Counted from the stretch's first letter, positions 26,613-36,901 are shown. The stretch: 64,000 nucleotides of DNA from Alteromonas_F sp964429915 (GCA_964429915.1 CAYSDZ010000004.1:92195-156194); one strand, 5' to 3'. Program-made: numbers and translations. Notes: generated by a model not told the origin, from the letters alone.

Positions 26613-28043
26613 CTATTCTACGATCCACGTATCTTTACTGCCACCGCCTTGGGAGGAGTTAACCACCAAAGACCCTTTGACCAATGCAACGCGAGTTAAA
26701 CCGCCAGTTGTCACGTAAGTAGATTGCCCCGAAGACAATATAAATGGGCGTAAATCTACGTGTCTTCCTTCTAGTGTATCGTCTACTAAGGTAGGGACAG
26801 TAGACAAGCTTAAAGTGGGCTGAGCTATCCAGTTTCGTGGATCAGCTTTTATTTGTGCCAAACATTTAGCTCGCTCCTCGGCGGTCGATTTTGGACCAAT
26901 TAACAATCCGTACCCCCCCGATTCGTTAGCGGGCTTAGCCACCAACTTGTCTAAGTTAGCTTCTACATAACTCATGTGTGAGGGTTCATAACATCGGTAG
27001 GTTTCAACATTGGGTAGCAGGGTATCTTCACCCAAATAATACTTAATCATTTCCGGCACGTAGGTGTACACCACTTTGTCATCGGCCACCCCTGCCCCCG
27101 GTGCGTTGACCAGTGCGACATTGCCAGCTTTCCATGCGCGAACGAGTCCTGCCACACCTAGCATGGAATCGGGATGAAACGCCTCAGGGTCTAAAAACAA
27201 GTCGTCTATACGGCGATAAATCACATCCACTCTGCGTTTTCCATGAACCGTACGCATGTACACCACATCGTCGTCGCCAACAAACAAATCCCTACCCTCT
27301 ACAAGCTCACAGCCCATTTCCTGCGCTAGATAGCAGTGCTCGAAATACGCTGAATTATAGATACCCGGTGTTAATACCACCACTTCAGGTTTATCGTCGG
27401 GGCGAGGTGACATAGCACAAAGCATATCGAACAACTGTGAGGTATAATCGGCATTGGGCTGAATGCTCATTTGCTCAAACAACTCTGGGAAAACCCGCTT
27501 GATCACTGACCGGTTCTCTAACATGTAAGACACGCCAGAGGGAACACGTAAGTTGTCTTCTAACACATACATCGTACCGTCGTTGTCGCGAACCAAATCC
27601 GAACCACAAATATGCGCCCAAATATCATTAGGGGGTGAAATACCCACACATTGAGGCCGAAAATTAACTGATTTTTTAATCAATTCAGCGGGGAAAATTT
27701 TGTCTTTCACAATTTTTTGGTCGTGATACAAATCATTAATAAACATATTTAAGGCTTGGACTCGTTGCGCCAATCCTTTTTCAATTTGCCGCCATTCTGT
27801 CGAAGGAATTAAGCGCGGCACAATGTCTATTGGCCATGAGCGGTCAATCGAACTTCCATCGCCATAAACGGTAAAGGTGATCCCCATTTCCTTCACCGCC
27901 AATTCAGCTGACTCTTGCGCTTGCCTTCTTTCAGCAGGGGACATACTGCTTAAAAAATCATACAGTGGCTTCGCATAATCGCGAGCTAAACCTTCTGCCG
28001 TCACTAATTCGTCGAAGAAGGCCGCATCCTTAGAAAAACTCAT
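26613..28043 (-). CDS. Circularly permuted ATP-grasp protein (DUF404/DUF407)
   Basis: A 476-residue protein of the circularly permuted ATP-grasp type 2 family. Family blocks are MFINDLYHDQKIVKDKIFP, CGSDLVRDNDGTMYVLEDN, RVPSGVSYMLENR, VDVIYRRIDD and KPANESGGYGLLIGP. ATP-grasp enzymes form amide or peptide bonds through acyl phosphates; the substrate of this family is not established. Its start overlaps the end of the transglutaminase gene, and alpha-E follows after 14 nt. It is the stand-alone counterpart of the ATP-grasp half of the 829-residue fusion encoded upstream. Confidence 0.92.
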   Translation of the reverse strand: MSFSKDAAFFDELVTAEGLARDYAKPLYDFLSSMSPAERRQAQESAELAVKEMGITFTVYGDGSSIDRSWPIDIVPRLIPSTEWRQIEKGLAQRVQALNMFINDLYHDQKIVKDKIFPAELIKKSVNFRPQCVGISPPNDIWAHICGSDLVRDNDGTMYVLEDNLRVPSGVSYMLENRSVIKRVFPELFEQMSIQPNADYTSQLFDMLCAMSPRPDDKPEVVVLTPGIYNSAYFEHCYLAQEMGCELVEGRDLFVGDDDVVYMRTVHGKRRVDVIYRRIDDLFLDPEAFHPDSMLGVAGLVRAWKAGNVALVNAPGAGVADDKVVYTYVPEMIKYYLGEDTLLPNVETYRCYEPSHMSYVEANLDKLVAKPANESGGYGLLIGPKSTAEERAKCLAQIKADPRNWIAQPTLSLSTVPTLVDDTLEGRHVDLRPFILSSGQSTYVTTGGLTRVALVKGSLVVNSSQGGGSKDTWIVE

Positions 28044-28927
28044 TACGTGTGCTCCAGTCTTTTCATATCTACAGCTACATCGAGGGTTTGTGTCCCACCG
28101 CCATGCATAACCCCTTTGATGGGTGTGATGTCGGCAAAATCCCTTCCTGTTGCTAAAGTTACATGTTGATCGTGTGGACGAAGATTATTCGTCGGGTCGT
28201 AATCGAGCCAGCCCGAGCCTGGAACGTAAATTGAAATCCAAGCGTGTGTGGCATCGGCCCCTTCTAATTTTTCTTGTCCGGGTGGGGGAAGCGTTTCTAT
28301 ATATCCACTTACATAACGTGCAGCAAGCCCTAAGCTTCGAATACAAGCCAAAGTAAAGTGTGCAAAGTCTTGACAGACACCTCGTTTATGTTCGAACACA
28401 GTTGTAATGGGTGTGCTGATAGTGGAAAAGCTCGGGTCAAACGTAAATTCCGTAAAGATTCGTTGCATTAGATGCTGACAACCCTCAACAATAGACCGAC
28501 CTTCGGTAAAGGAAAGTTGAGCATAATTTTTCATTTCGTTAGTGAACTGTGTTAGTGCGGTGGGTAGCGTAAACAAAGCGGCAGAAGTGGTGTTTTTGTC
28601 TGTTGGACACGCCAACTGTTGCTTAACTTGTTCCCAAGGTAAATACACCGAAAGCAAAGATTGCCCTGCATCTGGCAGCAGTTCAACCTCACTTATAGCA
28701 ATCACTTTCATTTCTTCATGCGAGGAAAACAATTCAAACACCGTCACTTCGTTACCAAAATGGTCAATATAGGTTTGCTGGTAAGCGGGTGCTGGGATAA
28801 TTTCAATGCTACTCGTAAAACACGATTGCGATCCCGTTTTTAATGGCGTCAAACGAGCATGATTTTGTGACAGGTTCACGGGTTCAGAATACCGATAGGT
28901 CGTCACATGTCGAATTCTATACTTCAT
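28043..28927 (-). CDS. Transglutaminase-like protein with bacterial N-terminal domain
   Basis: A 294-residue protein. The N-terminal bacterial transglutaminase-like region starts MKYRIRHVTTYRYSEPVNLS, and the catalytic core has Cys in GVCQDFAHF, His in ATHAWISIYVPG and Asp in WLDYDPTN. These proteins are thought to act as peptidases or amide-modifying enzymes with ATP-grasp/alpha-E partners. The open frame runs to 29035, but the ATG at 28927 begins the family sequence and overlaps the end of the upstream fusion gene by 11 nt. The catalytic triad is complete. Confidence 0.92.
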   Translation of the reverse strand: MKYRIRHVTTYRYSEPVNLSQNHARLTPLKTGSQSCFTSSIEIIPAPAYQQTYIDHFGNEVTVFELFSSHEEMKVIAISEVELLPDAGQSLLSVYLPWEQVKQQLACPTDKNTTSAALFTLPTALTQFTNEMKNYAQLSFTEGRSIVEGCQHLMQRIFTEFTFDPSFSTISTPITTVFEHKRGVCQDFAHFTLACIRSLGLAARYVSGYIETLPPPGQEKLEGADATHAWISIYVPGSGWLDYDPTNNLRPHDQHVTLATGRDFADITPIKGVMHGGGTQTLDVAVDMKRLEHT

Positions 28928-31406
28928 GCGTTGTCTCTTGAGGTGCGGATAATTCTGACCACGCAAGCTTACTGGCTGGCTGTGTGTGCGAAAAATAACG
29001 AATTTGCATACGCTCTTTAAATTGCAACAGAACATCTTGAGTGGTGACTAAGAAATGCTTTAAGGCTTCTCTGCGCCCCTCTTCTGAAACGACCGCAAGC
29101 TCATTCGGCTCAGCAAGTGCACAAGACGTTTTCAACTGCAGCAACAATTTAGTGGGCGTATTTAAAAACCCAGGGCGTTTATGCGTGGGTAAATGCTCAG
29201 ACAATGCGAGCATCTGTTCTATCTGAAATGCTAAACTTCTAGGGTATTGCGCATCAACAATCAGTAATTCTATGCCTGTTTCTACGTTGTGTTTTATGCG
29301 ATATCGACGTCGATGTGTCACAGCGCTTACTTGCGTGAGCAAGACAGCATCTAATGCTCCCATTTGTTCTCTATCTACTGATACGTCAATCAGTAGCGCT
29401 TGAAGTACACAATTCAGTTGAGTACTTCTTTCAAGTCGACGCCCCATTTCAAGCATGAAAGCACCACTACTCAAGGATAAACTGTCAAGAATGCTACCGT
29501 TAAATGCCATCACTTGGGCAATAATTTTATCTAAAAGATTTTGCATACTATGTAACGGTGCAGACTTATCCAACTCTTGAAGGCGAGTATATAACGATTG
29601 CAGAGTATCAATAATTCGGAACGTGTCGTAAGACAACAGCTCCCTTATCTGCTTCGCACTGCTTAATACTAAACCTATTGCATTAATTAACGCACCGGAC
29701 CCATTTGCATTGGTTAAACACTGCCACACCACCTGCTTATGCGGCATGGTCTCGTCGTTATTTTCTTTACTTTGCTTATAGGGATAAACCAGCGTTTGTT
29801 CTAAGATACCTTTTTTAATAGCAGATAAAGACCACGAGTGACGTTCGTCTGGGTACATCGACAACTCAGTAAATCTATCAATGTACACCCTTAACAAACG
29901 CACCATATTTTCACAGCGCTCTAAACTGGTTCCTAACCAAAATAAATTTTCTGCGGCTCTACTGGGTATTAACCCTTCTATAAGTGCAATATCTGCACCT
30001 GCATCGGGAACGTTTAGCGTAGCTGTCACGGAGGGTTTTTGTGGCCCCACTGTTGGCACCCATGTATCTTTAATGCCTTTTGTTGAGCCCGTAGATTCAA
30101 TCTGTGCTTTGCTGTTAACTGGATCGACGGTCGTGCATAAAGAGGCAGGTAAGACACTAACCTGTTCTCCATCCCAAAAGGCAAAACACCTCAGATAAAA
30201 AGGAAGTGCTTGTAAGCCCGATGCAGACCAAAACGGCGCAGTTTCATGCCGAGCTTTTTGTCGCCAAAACAAATCTGACGGTGACGCATTCAAGGTGGCG
30301 GATGATGCCTCTTGTACCCAGTTGGGCTGAGTAAAATGTGACAATTCATAATCTGCTTGCATCTCTGACGGTAAGTCTGAATATAGCCTTATATCTAATT
30401 GCGGCAATAACAACGGCTGTCCCAGCCAATATTGGGCAATTGACGGGATGGCTTGATGCACCGAAGGAATCTGTAACATGCTTGCGCCGGGTCCGTTGAT
30501 CACAATTACATTTTTTGCGCGGATTGCAGAAAACAGACCCGGTACGCCAATTTCTGAATATTGGGGTTGCTCAAGCGAGTCGAGCAAATCATCAGGGATC
30601 CAACGAATGACCACATCCACCCTTTGCAGACCTTCCAATGCTTTTATCCATACCTTTCCTTCACGCACAGTTAAATCTGCGCTTCTTGCTAAAGTAAGGT
30701 CCATAAAGGTTGTCAGGTAAGCTTGTTCAGCATAATTACTGCTGTCTGGTCCCTCACTTAGAATGACGACTCTAGGAGCGCGATTTTCAGTAGTGAACTG
30801 TCCAAGTGAATGCTGAATATGCTTGAAAAAGTGAGCAATACGCTCAATTCCTAACTCTGCAAATTCTTCACTCATGACTCGTCGTGAAATAATGCGATTT
30901 TCCAGTTGAACGCCCAAGCCCTCTGGAAACTGAAGGTGGTCTCGAATCAACGTGAATTGCCCGTCGGGCTGTCTTGCAATATCAAACCCTGCTAGCAGCA
31001 TGGGCGAGGGTGAAAACTTGGCAGCTTCAGGCAAGTAAGCGGGATGAGCCATTAACAAATTAGGAGCAAGTAGGCCTTCTGAAATCAATGTTTGCTCACT
31101 GTGCAAATCAGTGAGAATTCGCTGTAATAAGCCTAAGCGCTGTACTAAGCCGTTTGAAATTGTGCTCCAGTCTTCAGCCGACATTAAATAAGGAATAGGA
31201 TCGGGCTGCCATGAGGTAGTATTACTAGCTGTACCATAGCCACTTGTCCGCAATAAACGCCTTATTTCCTTTGCTCGGTTGGCAATTTCCTCTTGCGACA
31301 ACAGCGTTAAATGTGAAAACACCTGTTCAGAGTGTTGTCCGGAAAAGTTTTGCTCGTAATCTTTTAACCAACTCGGTGCGCTGTTGGAAGCTGTTGTACC
31401 TACCAT
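28917..31406 (-). CDS. Fused circularly permuted ATP-grasp / alpha-E protein
   Basis: An 829-residue fusion. The first ~480 residues are a circularly permuted ATP-grasp domain (QRILTDLHSEQTLISEGLL, FDIARQPDGQFTLIRDHLQF, VDVVIRWIPDDLLDSLEQP). The rest is an alpha-E domain beginning PSRAAENLFWLGTSLERCEN. The operon therefore encodes each function twice, once fused and once as separate proteins. The ATP-grasp half is more divergent than the stand-alone copy, so it may have a different or structural role. A good SD (GAGAGGT) precedes the ATG, and the DUF2126 protein gene ends 17 nt upstream. Confidence 0.9.
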   Translation of the reverse strand: MVGTTASNSAPSWLKDYEQNFSGQHSEQVFSHLTLLSQEEIANRAKEIRRLLRTSGYGTASNTTSWQPDPIPYLMSAEDWSTISNGLVQRLGLLQRILTDLHSEQTLISEGLLAPNLLMAHPAYLPEAAKFSPSPMLLAGFDIARQPDGQFTLIRDHLQFPEGLGVQLENRIISRRVMSEEFAELGIERIAHFFKHIQHSLGQFTTENRAPRVVILSEGPDSSNYAEQAYLTTFMDLTLARSADLTVREGKVWIKALEGLQRVDVVIRWIPDDLLDSLEQPQYSEIGVPGLFSAIRAKNVIVINGPGASMLQIPSVHQAIPSIAQYWLGQPLLLPQLDIRLYSDLPSEMQADYELSHFTQPNWVQEASSATLNASPSDLFWRQKARHETAPFWSASGLQALPFYLRCFAFWDGEQVSVLPASLCTTVDPVNSKAQIESTGSTKGIKDTWVPTVGPQKPSVTATLNVPDAGADIALIEGLIPSRAAENLFWLGTSLERCENMVRLLRVYIDRFTELSMYPDERHSWSLSAIKKGILEQTLVYPYKQSKENNDETMPHKQVVWQCLTNANGSGALINAIGLVLSSAKQIRELLSYDTFRIIDTLQSLYTRLQELDKSAPLHSMQNLLDKIIAQVMAFNGSILDSLSLSSGAFMLEMGRRLERSTQLNCVLQALLIDVSVDREQMGALDAVLLTQVSAVTHRRRYRIKHNVETGIELLIVDAQYPRSLAFQIEQMLALSEHLPTHKRPGFLNTPTKLLLQLKTSCALAEPNELAVVSEEGRREALKHFLVTTQDVLLQFKERMQIRYFSHTQPASKLAWSELSAPQETTHEV

Positions 31407-31422
31407 TTTACCTCTCTTTACC

Positions 31423-34400
31423 TTAGTCCCTGCGCATGTCTAATGTGTGCGGGTAATCTGGGTTCGGTTTCTCTTCGACCGGTAAATCGAAATTAGTCCG
31501 ATTGCTCGATGTGGTCATGTATTTTGATATGTCACTATTTTCAGGGGTTCTAGCTGGTGTATGTCCATGTGACCAAAAACGAGCAATTCGTCTTCCCTCT
31601 GCCTCATAACCGTTTACAGGGAATTGTTCAAAGCTTCGACCTCCTGGGTGGCTAACATGGTAGGTAAAGCCACCTATTGAGCGCCCTGACCACGTATCAA
31701 ACACATCGAATACCAAAGGTGCGTGCACGCCGATCGTGGGATGCAGCGCGGATGGTGGCTGCCATGCCCTAAATCGAATACCAGCAACAAACTTTTCAGG
31801 GTGATCGGTTGACTGCATAGGTAATCTTCGACCATTGCATGCAATTATATAACGCTCTGAGGTTAAATTAGACACCATGAGTTGAACTCGTTCTAATGAC
31901 GAATCCACAAACCTTGAGGTGCCGCTTTGAGAGGCCTCTTCGCCTAACACGTGCCATGGTTCGATTGCCGCATGCAGCGCCAACTCTAATTCATTGACTT
32001 TATGTTTGCCCAAAGGCGGGAAGCGAAAAGTGAAAAAGGCTTGCAGCCATTCGATATCAAATTCAATGCCATGCTGATCGAGATCGTCGCAAACATCTTT
32101 AAGGTCTTGATACACATAATAGGGAAGCATAAATTTATCATGCAATTGAGTACCCCAGCGCACCAGTTTCCCTGTATACGGATGCTTCCAAAATCTGACT
32201 ACCAGTGCACGTAATAAAAGCATTTGCACCAAACTCATTTGTGCATGTGGTGGCATTTCAAAGCCTCGAAACTCAACAATGCCAAGACGACCAGATGCAG
32301 AATCAGGGTTATATAGTTTATCGATGCAAAACTCTGAGCGGTGAGTATTGCCCGTTAAATCGGTTAACAAGTGTCTTAATAAGCGGTCTATTAACCAAGG
32401 TTCGGGTACTTCGCCTTCTGGAATTTGTGCAAATGCAATTTCCAATTCGTAGAGCCGCTCGTCTCTGCCTTCATCGATACGAGGCGCTTGACTTGTTGGT
32501 CCAATAAACGTTCCAGAAAATAAATAAGACAGACCTGGGTGATGCTGCCAAAAAGTGATAAAACTGCGTAACAAATCAGGACGACGCAAAAATGGGCTGT
32601 CGTTCACGGAGCTTGCACCAATAGTCACGTGGTTTCCGCCCCCCGTGCCTGCATGCCGACCATCGAGCATAAATTTTTGGGTCGCCAAACGGCATTCACG
32701 TGCGATGCTATAAAGTGTTTGCGTGCGTTCAACCAAGGTTTGCCAATTCGACGAAGGGTGAATATTCACTTCAATCACACCGGGGTCTGGCGTGATCGCA
32801 AATTTTTCTATGCGACTATCTTGAGGCGGCGTGTAGCCCTCGATGATCACAGCACAACCGATTTGCTTCGCCGTTTGCTCAACAGCGTTGAGTAACAAAG
32901 CATACTGTTCAAATTCATTGAGCGGTGGCATGAACACATGCAATAACCCATCCCTCACTTCAATGGCTAAGGCGGTGAGCACTGACGCTTCTGACACATA
33001 GCCTTGCTGCTGAGAGGGAGCGATAAAGTTGTTTTCCGGCGCAGAAGGATCTCGTTCATAAAAAGGAGCAGGAGTGCCTAAACTATCCAAGGGTAAGCGA
33101 TAGCCTATTGGAGATTCACCCGGTAACAAGAAACAGTGACCACGTCGAAAGGTCCAAACACAACTTTGCCAACCCTTATAGACAGGATCGTAGGTAATGG
33201 GCACAACACAACCGATAACGGAATCTAAGCCCTTTTCCATTTTTGCCAAAAACCCTTTTCGGCTCATTGCATGAAGTAATTCAGGGTCATCAGGTGATGG
33301 CTCTGCAGGTAAATTGCCTTCTTGCCATAAATGATAAAGTACATCTTCGTAGGCATTAACTAATACCTCTTGCGGTAAGCCTAATTGACTCAATAATACT
33401 TCACCGAAAGACTGTGCAGTGGCAGTACTAAGTGCACCCGTTTGCGTGGGATCAGCAAGTAGCGTTTTATCGTGCCATAGAGGCTCGCCGTCTTTGCGCC
33501 AATAAATCGCGTATTGCCAACGGGGAAGTGACTCGCCAGGATACCATTTTCCTTGTCCATAATGAGTAAAACCGCCAGAAGTGTAGGTGTCGTTTAAGCG
33601 CTGAAAAAGAATATGCGCCAAACGGCGCTTTTCTTTACCATCGGCTTCGGTATTCCATTGCGCGCTTTCCATATCATCAATGGAAATAAAAGTAGGCTCG
33701 CCTCCCATAGTCAGACGAATATCTTCAATTTCCAGAAGCGCATCCACTTTTTTGCCTAAGTCGTGAATACTCGTCCATTGCTTGTCTGTGTAAGGTTTGG
33801 TGCTTCTTGGTGGCTCATTCAAACGAATAACCTGATTGCTGAACACCAACTCTGACTCACATTGATCAATGCCTCCAGAAACAGGCGCAGCCGATGCTGG
33901 CTCTGGAGTACATGCCAGTGGGATATGGCCTTCACCGGCAAACAAACCCGAAGTGGGATCTAAACCTATCCAACCGGCGCCGGGAATATAGACCTCGCAC
34001 CACGCATGTAGATCGGTGAAATCTTGCTCTGGACCACTAGGACCATCGAGCGATTTCTCATCGGCCGTCAACTGTACCAAATATCCCGACACGAAACGCG
34101 CAGCTAGCCCTAGGTGTCTAAATAACTGCACTAATAACCATGAGGAGTCGCGGCACGAGCCGGATTTTTTGCTTAGCGTTTCTTCGATGGTTTGAACACC
34201 CGGCTCTAACCGAATGGTATAATCAATTAACGAACTGACTGCTTGATTCACTTCAACCAAAAAATCGACCGTTGGCACAGCTTTTTCAGGACGTGCTTGC
34301 TTAATGAGATCAGCAAGCGAAGCGACTAAGGGTTCTTTTTCAAGATAGGGAATCAACTCCTTTTGCAAGCTATCGGGATAATTAAAGGGAAAGGTCTCTG

Positions 34401-34695
34401 CGAACTCCTCCAGAAAGAAATCGAATGGATTAATAACTGTTAAATCAGCAATTACATCTACAGTAAACGAGAATTTTTTTGTAGGTTCGGGAAACACCAC
34501 TCGAGCCAAGTAATTCCCGAAAGGATCTTGCTGCCAGTTAATAAAATGATTATCTGGCACAATTTTTAAAGAGTACCCTGAAACAGGGGTTCTCGAGTGT
34601 GCTGCAGGGCGTAAGCGGAAAACGTGTGGCGCCATATTAACGGCGCGGTCGTACTTGTATTCAGTGTGGTGTGTTATGCCAACAGTAATTGTCAC
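31423..34695 (-). CDS. Transglutaminase / DUF2126 giant protein
   Basis: A 1090-residue protein. The N-terminal transglutaminase module (about 1-290) has Cys in SGSCRDSSWLL, His in DLHAWCEVYIPG and Asp in GLDPTSGL. A long DUF2126 region follows, with GEPTFISIDDMESAQWNTEA, DGRHAGTGGGNHVTIGAS, SYLFSGTFIGPTSQAPRIDE and a C-terminal HVSHPGGRSFEQFPVN. DUF2126 resembles a glutamine-synthetase/ATP-grasp-like amidoligase fold; the reaction is unknown. It is first in the operon, starting with GTG at 34695. No signal peptide is apparent, so it is probably cytoplasmic. Confidence 0.92.
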   Translation of the reverse strand: MTITVGITHHTEYKYDRAVNMAPHVFRLRPAAHSRTPVSGYSLKIVPDNHFINWQQDPFGNYLARVVFPEPTKKFSFTVDVIADLTVINPFDFFLEEFAETFPFNYPDSLQKELIPYLEKEPLVASLADLIKQARPEKAVPTVDFLVEVNQAVSSLIDYTIRLEPGVQTIEETLSKKSGSCRDSSWLLVQLFRHLGLAARFVSGYLVQLTADEKSLDGPSGPEQDFTDLHAWCEVYIPGAGWIGLDPTSGLFAGEGHIPLACTPEPASAAPVSGGIDQCESELVFSNQVIRLNEPPRSTKPYTDKQWTSIHDLGKKVDALLEIEDIRLTMGGEPTFISIDDMESAQWNTEADGKEKRRLAHILFQRLNDTYTSGGFTHYGQGKWYPGESLPRWQYAIYWRKDGEPLWHDKTLLADPTQTGALSTATAQSFGEVLLSQLGLPQEVLVNAYEDVLYHLWQEGNLPAEPSPDDPELLHAMSRKGFLAKMEKGLDSVIGCVVPITYDPVYKGWQSCVWTFRRGHCFLLPGESPIGYRLPLDSLGTPAPFYERDPSAPENNFIAPSQQQGYVSEASVLTALAIEVRDGLLHVFMPPLNEFEQYALLLNAVEQTAKQIGCAVIIEGYTPPQDSRIEKFAITPDPGVIEVNIHPSSNWQTLVERTQTLYSIARECRLATQKFMLDGRHAGTGGGNHVTIGASSVNDSPFLRRPDLLRSFITFWQHHPGLSYLFSGTFIGPTSQAPRIDEGRDERLYELEIAFAQIPEGEVPEPWLIDRLLRHLLTDLTGNTHRSEFCIDKLYNPDSASGRLGIVEFRGFEMPPHAQMSLVQMLLLRALVVRFWKHPYTGKLVRWGTQLHDKFMLPYYVYQDLKDVCDDLDQHGIEFDIEWLQAFFTFRFPPLGKHKVNELELALHAAIEPWHVLGEEASQSGTSRFVDSSLERVQLMVSNLTSERYIIACNGRRLPMQSTDHPEKFVAGIRFRAWQPPSALHPTIGVHAPLVFDVFDTWSGRSIGGFTYHVSHPGGRSFEQFPVNGYEAEGRRIARFWSHGHTPARTPENSDISKYMTTSSNRTNFDLPVEEKPNPDYPHTLDMRRD

Positions 34696-34766
34696 CCTTT
34701 TCTTCCCTATAAAGAAACCTTGAGGTTAATAAAAAGCTTACCACTATTCATGGTTGTGACAACTAC

Positions 34767-35240
34767 TTAAGCAGATAACAAAGCTCGAAGCATCCACGCC
34801 GTTTTTTCGTGCACGCGCATGCGGTCTGAAATGACTGCTGCTGACGATTCGTCGTCGGCTTCTTGCGCAATTTTAAGGACATCTCGACAGGTTTTAACAA
34901 CTTGCTCGTGGCCGGCGGTTAATATACGTACCATATCAGTCGCACTAGGAATATCTTCTACTTCTTCAATAGAACTGAGTCTTGCAAAGGCTTTGTACGT
35001 GCCTGGGGCGAAAACACCTAAAGTACGAATACGCTCTGCGATTTCGTCGACGGCTAACGCTAATTCCGTATAATGTTCTTCAAACATAAGGTGCAATTCA
35101 CGGAATTGCGGCCCCTCAACATTCCAATGAAAATTATGAGTCTGCAAGTAAAGGGTATACGAATCGGCGAGTAATTTTTTTAAGCCCTGAGCAATGGCTT
35201 CTCTGTCTTGTTTAGCGATACCAATATCAATGTTTGACAT
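34767..35240 (-). CDS. dps: Dps-family ferritin-like DNA-protecting protein
   Basis: A 157-residue Dps protein, forming a dodecameric shell that oxidises and stores iron and protects DNA in starvation or oxidative stress. The ferroxidase-site signature is clear: LQTHNFHWNVEGPQFRELH followed by LMFEEHYTELALAVDEIAER. A Lys-rich N-terminal tail is absent, so direct DNA binding is not certain. It is transcribed alone, between the pcuAC gene (29 bp downstream) and the DUF2126 operon. The length is normal. Confidence 0.94.
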   Translation of the reverse strand: MSNIDIGIAKQDREAIAQGLKKLLADSYTLYLQTHNFHWNVEGPQFRELHLMFEEHYTELALAVDEIAERIRTLGVFAPGTYKAFARLSSIEEVEDIPSATDMVRILTAGHEQVVKTCRDVLKIAQEADDESSAAVISDRMRVHEKTAWMLRALLSA

Positions 35241-35268
35241 GCTGTTTCCTTTTTCATTGTTTTGATCA

Positions 35269-35712
35269 CTATAGTGTCATATCAACAATAGGTACTACAA
35301 CGTTTAAAGTTTGCCCATCAGCAAAATATAAAGTCAAGGCGAGCGAATTGCCTGCTTGGAGTGGTTTTTTTAAGCCTAACAACATGATGTGCATGCCACC
35401 GGGTTGAAATATCGCTTTATCTTTTTTGGCGATGGATACACCAGAAGACATTTCACGCATTTGCATCATGTCACCCGACATAACCGTAGTGTGAATTTGC
35501 GCTTCTTCTGCAACTGAGTCAGATACGCTTACCGATAACAAACTATGAGCGACTTCACTGTTATTCACCAGGGTTAGATACACTGCCCCAGTTTTGGCAA
35601 ACAAAAAGGTAGCTCTTGCTCTCGCATTGTCGACTTGAATCGTGGATTCCGCTTGCAAATTAAAACAAAAGCAGCCTAGAAAAATGAATGAAAACCATTT
35701 TATCTTAGACAT
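35269..35712 (-). CDS. Periplasmic copper chaperone PCu(A)C
   Basis: About 147 residues with an N-terminal signal peptide (WFSFIFLGCFCFNLQAES) and a PCuAC domain: NARARATFLFAKTGAVYLTL and the metal-binding Met/His set in ISV-type segments, here HTTVMSGDMMQMREM and PGGMHIMLLGLKKPL. This H(M)x10MxnHxM pattern binds Cu(I) for delivery to cytochrome oxidase CuA or similar sites. The ATG at 35712 is preferred over the upstream GTG because of its GAGAG SD. No SCO1-type partner gene is nearby. Confidence 0.88.
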   Translation of the reverse strand: MSKIKWFSFIFLGCFCFNLQAESTIQVDNARARATFLFAKTGAVYLTLVNNSEVAHSLLSVSVSDSVAEEAQIHTTVMSGDMMQMREMSSGVSIAKKDKAIFQPGGMHIMLLGLKKPLQAGNSLALTLYFADGQTLNVVVPIVDMTL

Positions 35713-35770
35713 ACTTGCTCTCACTTTTGCTTTTTATTTTAACGGGGGAAGCACAAATTAAACATTGCCA

Positions 35771-36901
35771 TTAAATATCAGCTGCTTCCGATAACAATAC
35801 GGGGAAATGCTCTAGCGGTAAAAAATTTGCCAGCTTTTCTAATGTCCCTGACAACGCTAAGGTGCTTTCAGCAAGCACATTAATGTGCCCCATCTTTCTC
35901 TTTTTGCGAACTGACTTTCCGTACCAGTGCATATGGCAACCCGGTAAGCTGAGCAAGTCTCTTGAAAAACTACTACAACCAATGATATTGACCATTGCAG
36001 AAACACCTAAAGGCCTTGTGCTGCCCAGCGCCATTCCAAGCACAGCGCGCAAATGATTATCAAATTGGTTGGTGTCGGCTCCTTGTAAAGTCCAGTGGCC
36101 AGAATTGTGTACCCTTGGCGCAATTTCATTGACAAGTAGTTGATTGCCAACTTGAAAAAGTTCAATTGCCAAAACGCCGGTATATTGCAGACCATTCGCC
36201 AAGGTATCAAATATTTTGTTGGCTTGTTCTTGCAACGCATCTGTCATTCGCGGTGCAGGTGCAATAGAAACGTGCAATTGACCCTCGTGATGACGATTTT
36301 GCGCTAAAGGATAAATGACGGATTTACCGTCTTGATTTCGCGCGCCAATAATCGATAGTTCGCGATCAAAGGGTAAGCATTGTTCAACCACCAAAGGAAC
36401 CGTTTTCAGGTCGAGTTCGCTTAACGATTGCTTAAGTTCTGGCAAATCGGAAGCTTGCTTTAAACGCCATTGACCATAGCCGTCATAACCATCTCGACTG
36501 GCCTTAACAATCAGCGATTCACCTAATGCCTCAACACAGCTATCAAGCTCGTCTACATGGGTAATGACTTTGTGCGAGACATTTGGGATACCCAAGCTTT
36601 CAAGTAACTTTTTTTCCTTTACCCTGTCAGCACCTACTAGAATTGCCTCTATAGAGGGGTAGAGCTTGCCCGTTTTATCAGCGTCAGCTAAGAGATGCTC
36701 AGGTACGTGTTCAAATTCTACAGTTAGCACATCTGCTGCATTCATCGCTTGCACCAGTGTACGTTCGCTTACGACTTTAGATACGGGATGAACAACCGTT
36801 TCGTTGCTCACATCTACTGCCCACACCTCAATGCCTAATGGGGCACCCGCCAAATACATCATTCTCGCTAGCTGCCCAGCACCGTATACCAACACTTGCA
36901 T
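35771..36901 (-). CDS. purK: N5-carboxyaminoimidazole ribonucleotide synthase PurK
   Basis: A 376-residue ATP-grasp enzyme that carboxylates AIR to N5-CAIR in purine synthesis. Typical segments are the N-terminal VLVYGAGQLARMM, the KASRDGYDGYGQW ATP loop, and VNEIAPRVHNSGHWT. The start ATG overlaps the purE stop (TGATG), so the pair is translationally coupled. A TTG one codon upstream extends the frame but is unlikely to be used. Substrates are AIR, bicarbonate and ATP. Slightly longer than E. coli PurK (355). Confidence 0.96.
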   Translation of the reverse strand: MQVLVYGAGQLARMMYLAGAPLGIEVWAVDVSNETVVHPVSKVVSERTLVQAMNAADVLTVEFEHVPEHLLADADKTGKLYPSIEAILVGADRVKEKKLLESLGIPNVSHKVITHVDELDSCVEALGESLIVKASRDGYDGYGQWRLKQASDLPELKQSLSELDLKTVPLVVEQCLPFDRELSIIGARNQDGKSVIYPLAQNRHHEGQLHVSIAPAPRMTDALQEQANKIFDTLANGLQYTGVLAIELFQVGNQLLVNEIAPRVHNSGHWTLQGADTNQFDNHLRAVLGMALGSTRPLGVSAMVNIIGCSSFSRDLLSLPGCHMHWYGKSVRKKRKMGHINVLAESTLALSGTLEKLANFLPLEHFPVLLSEAADI

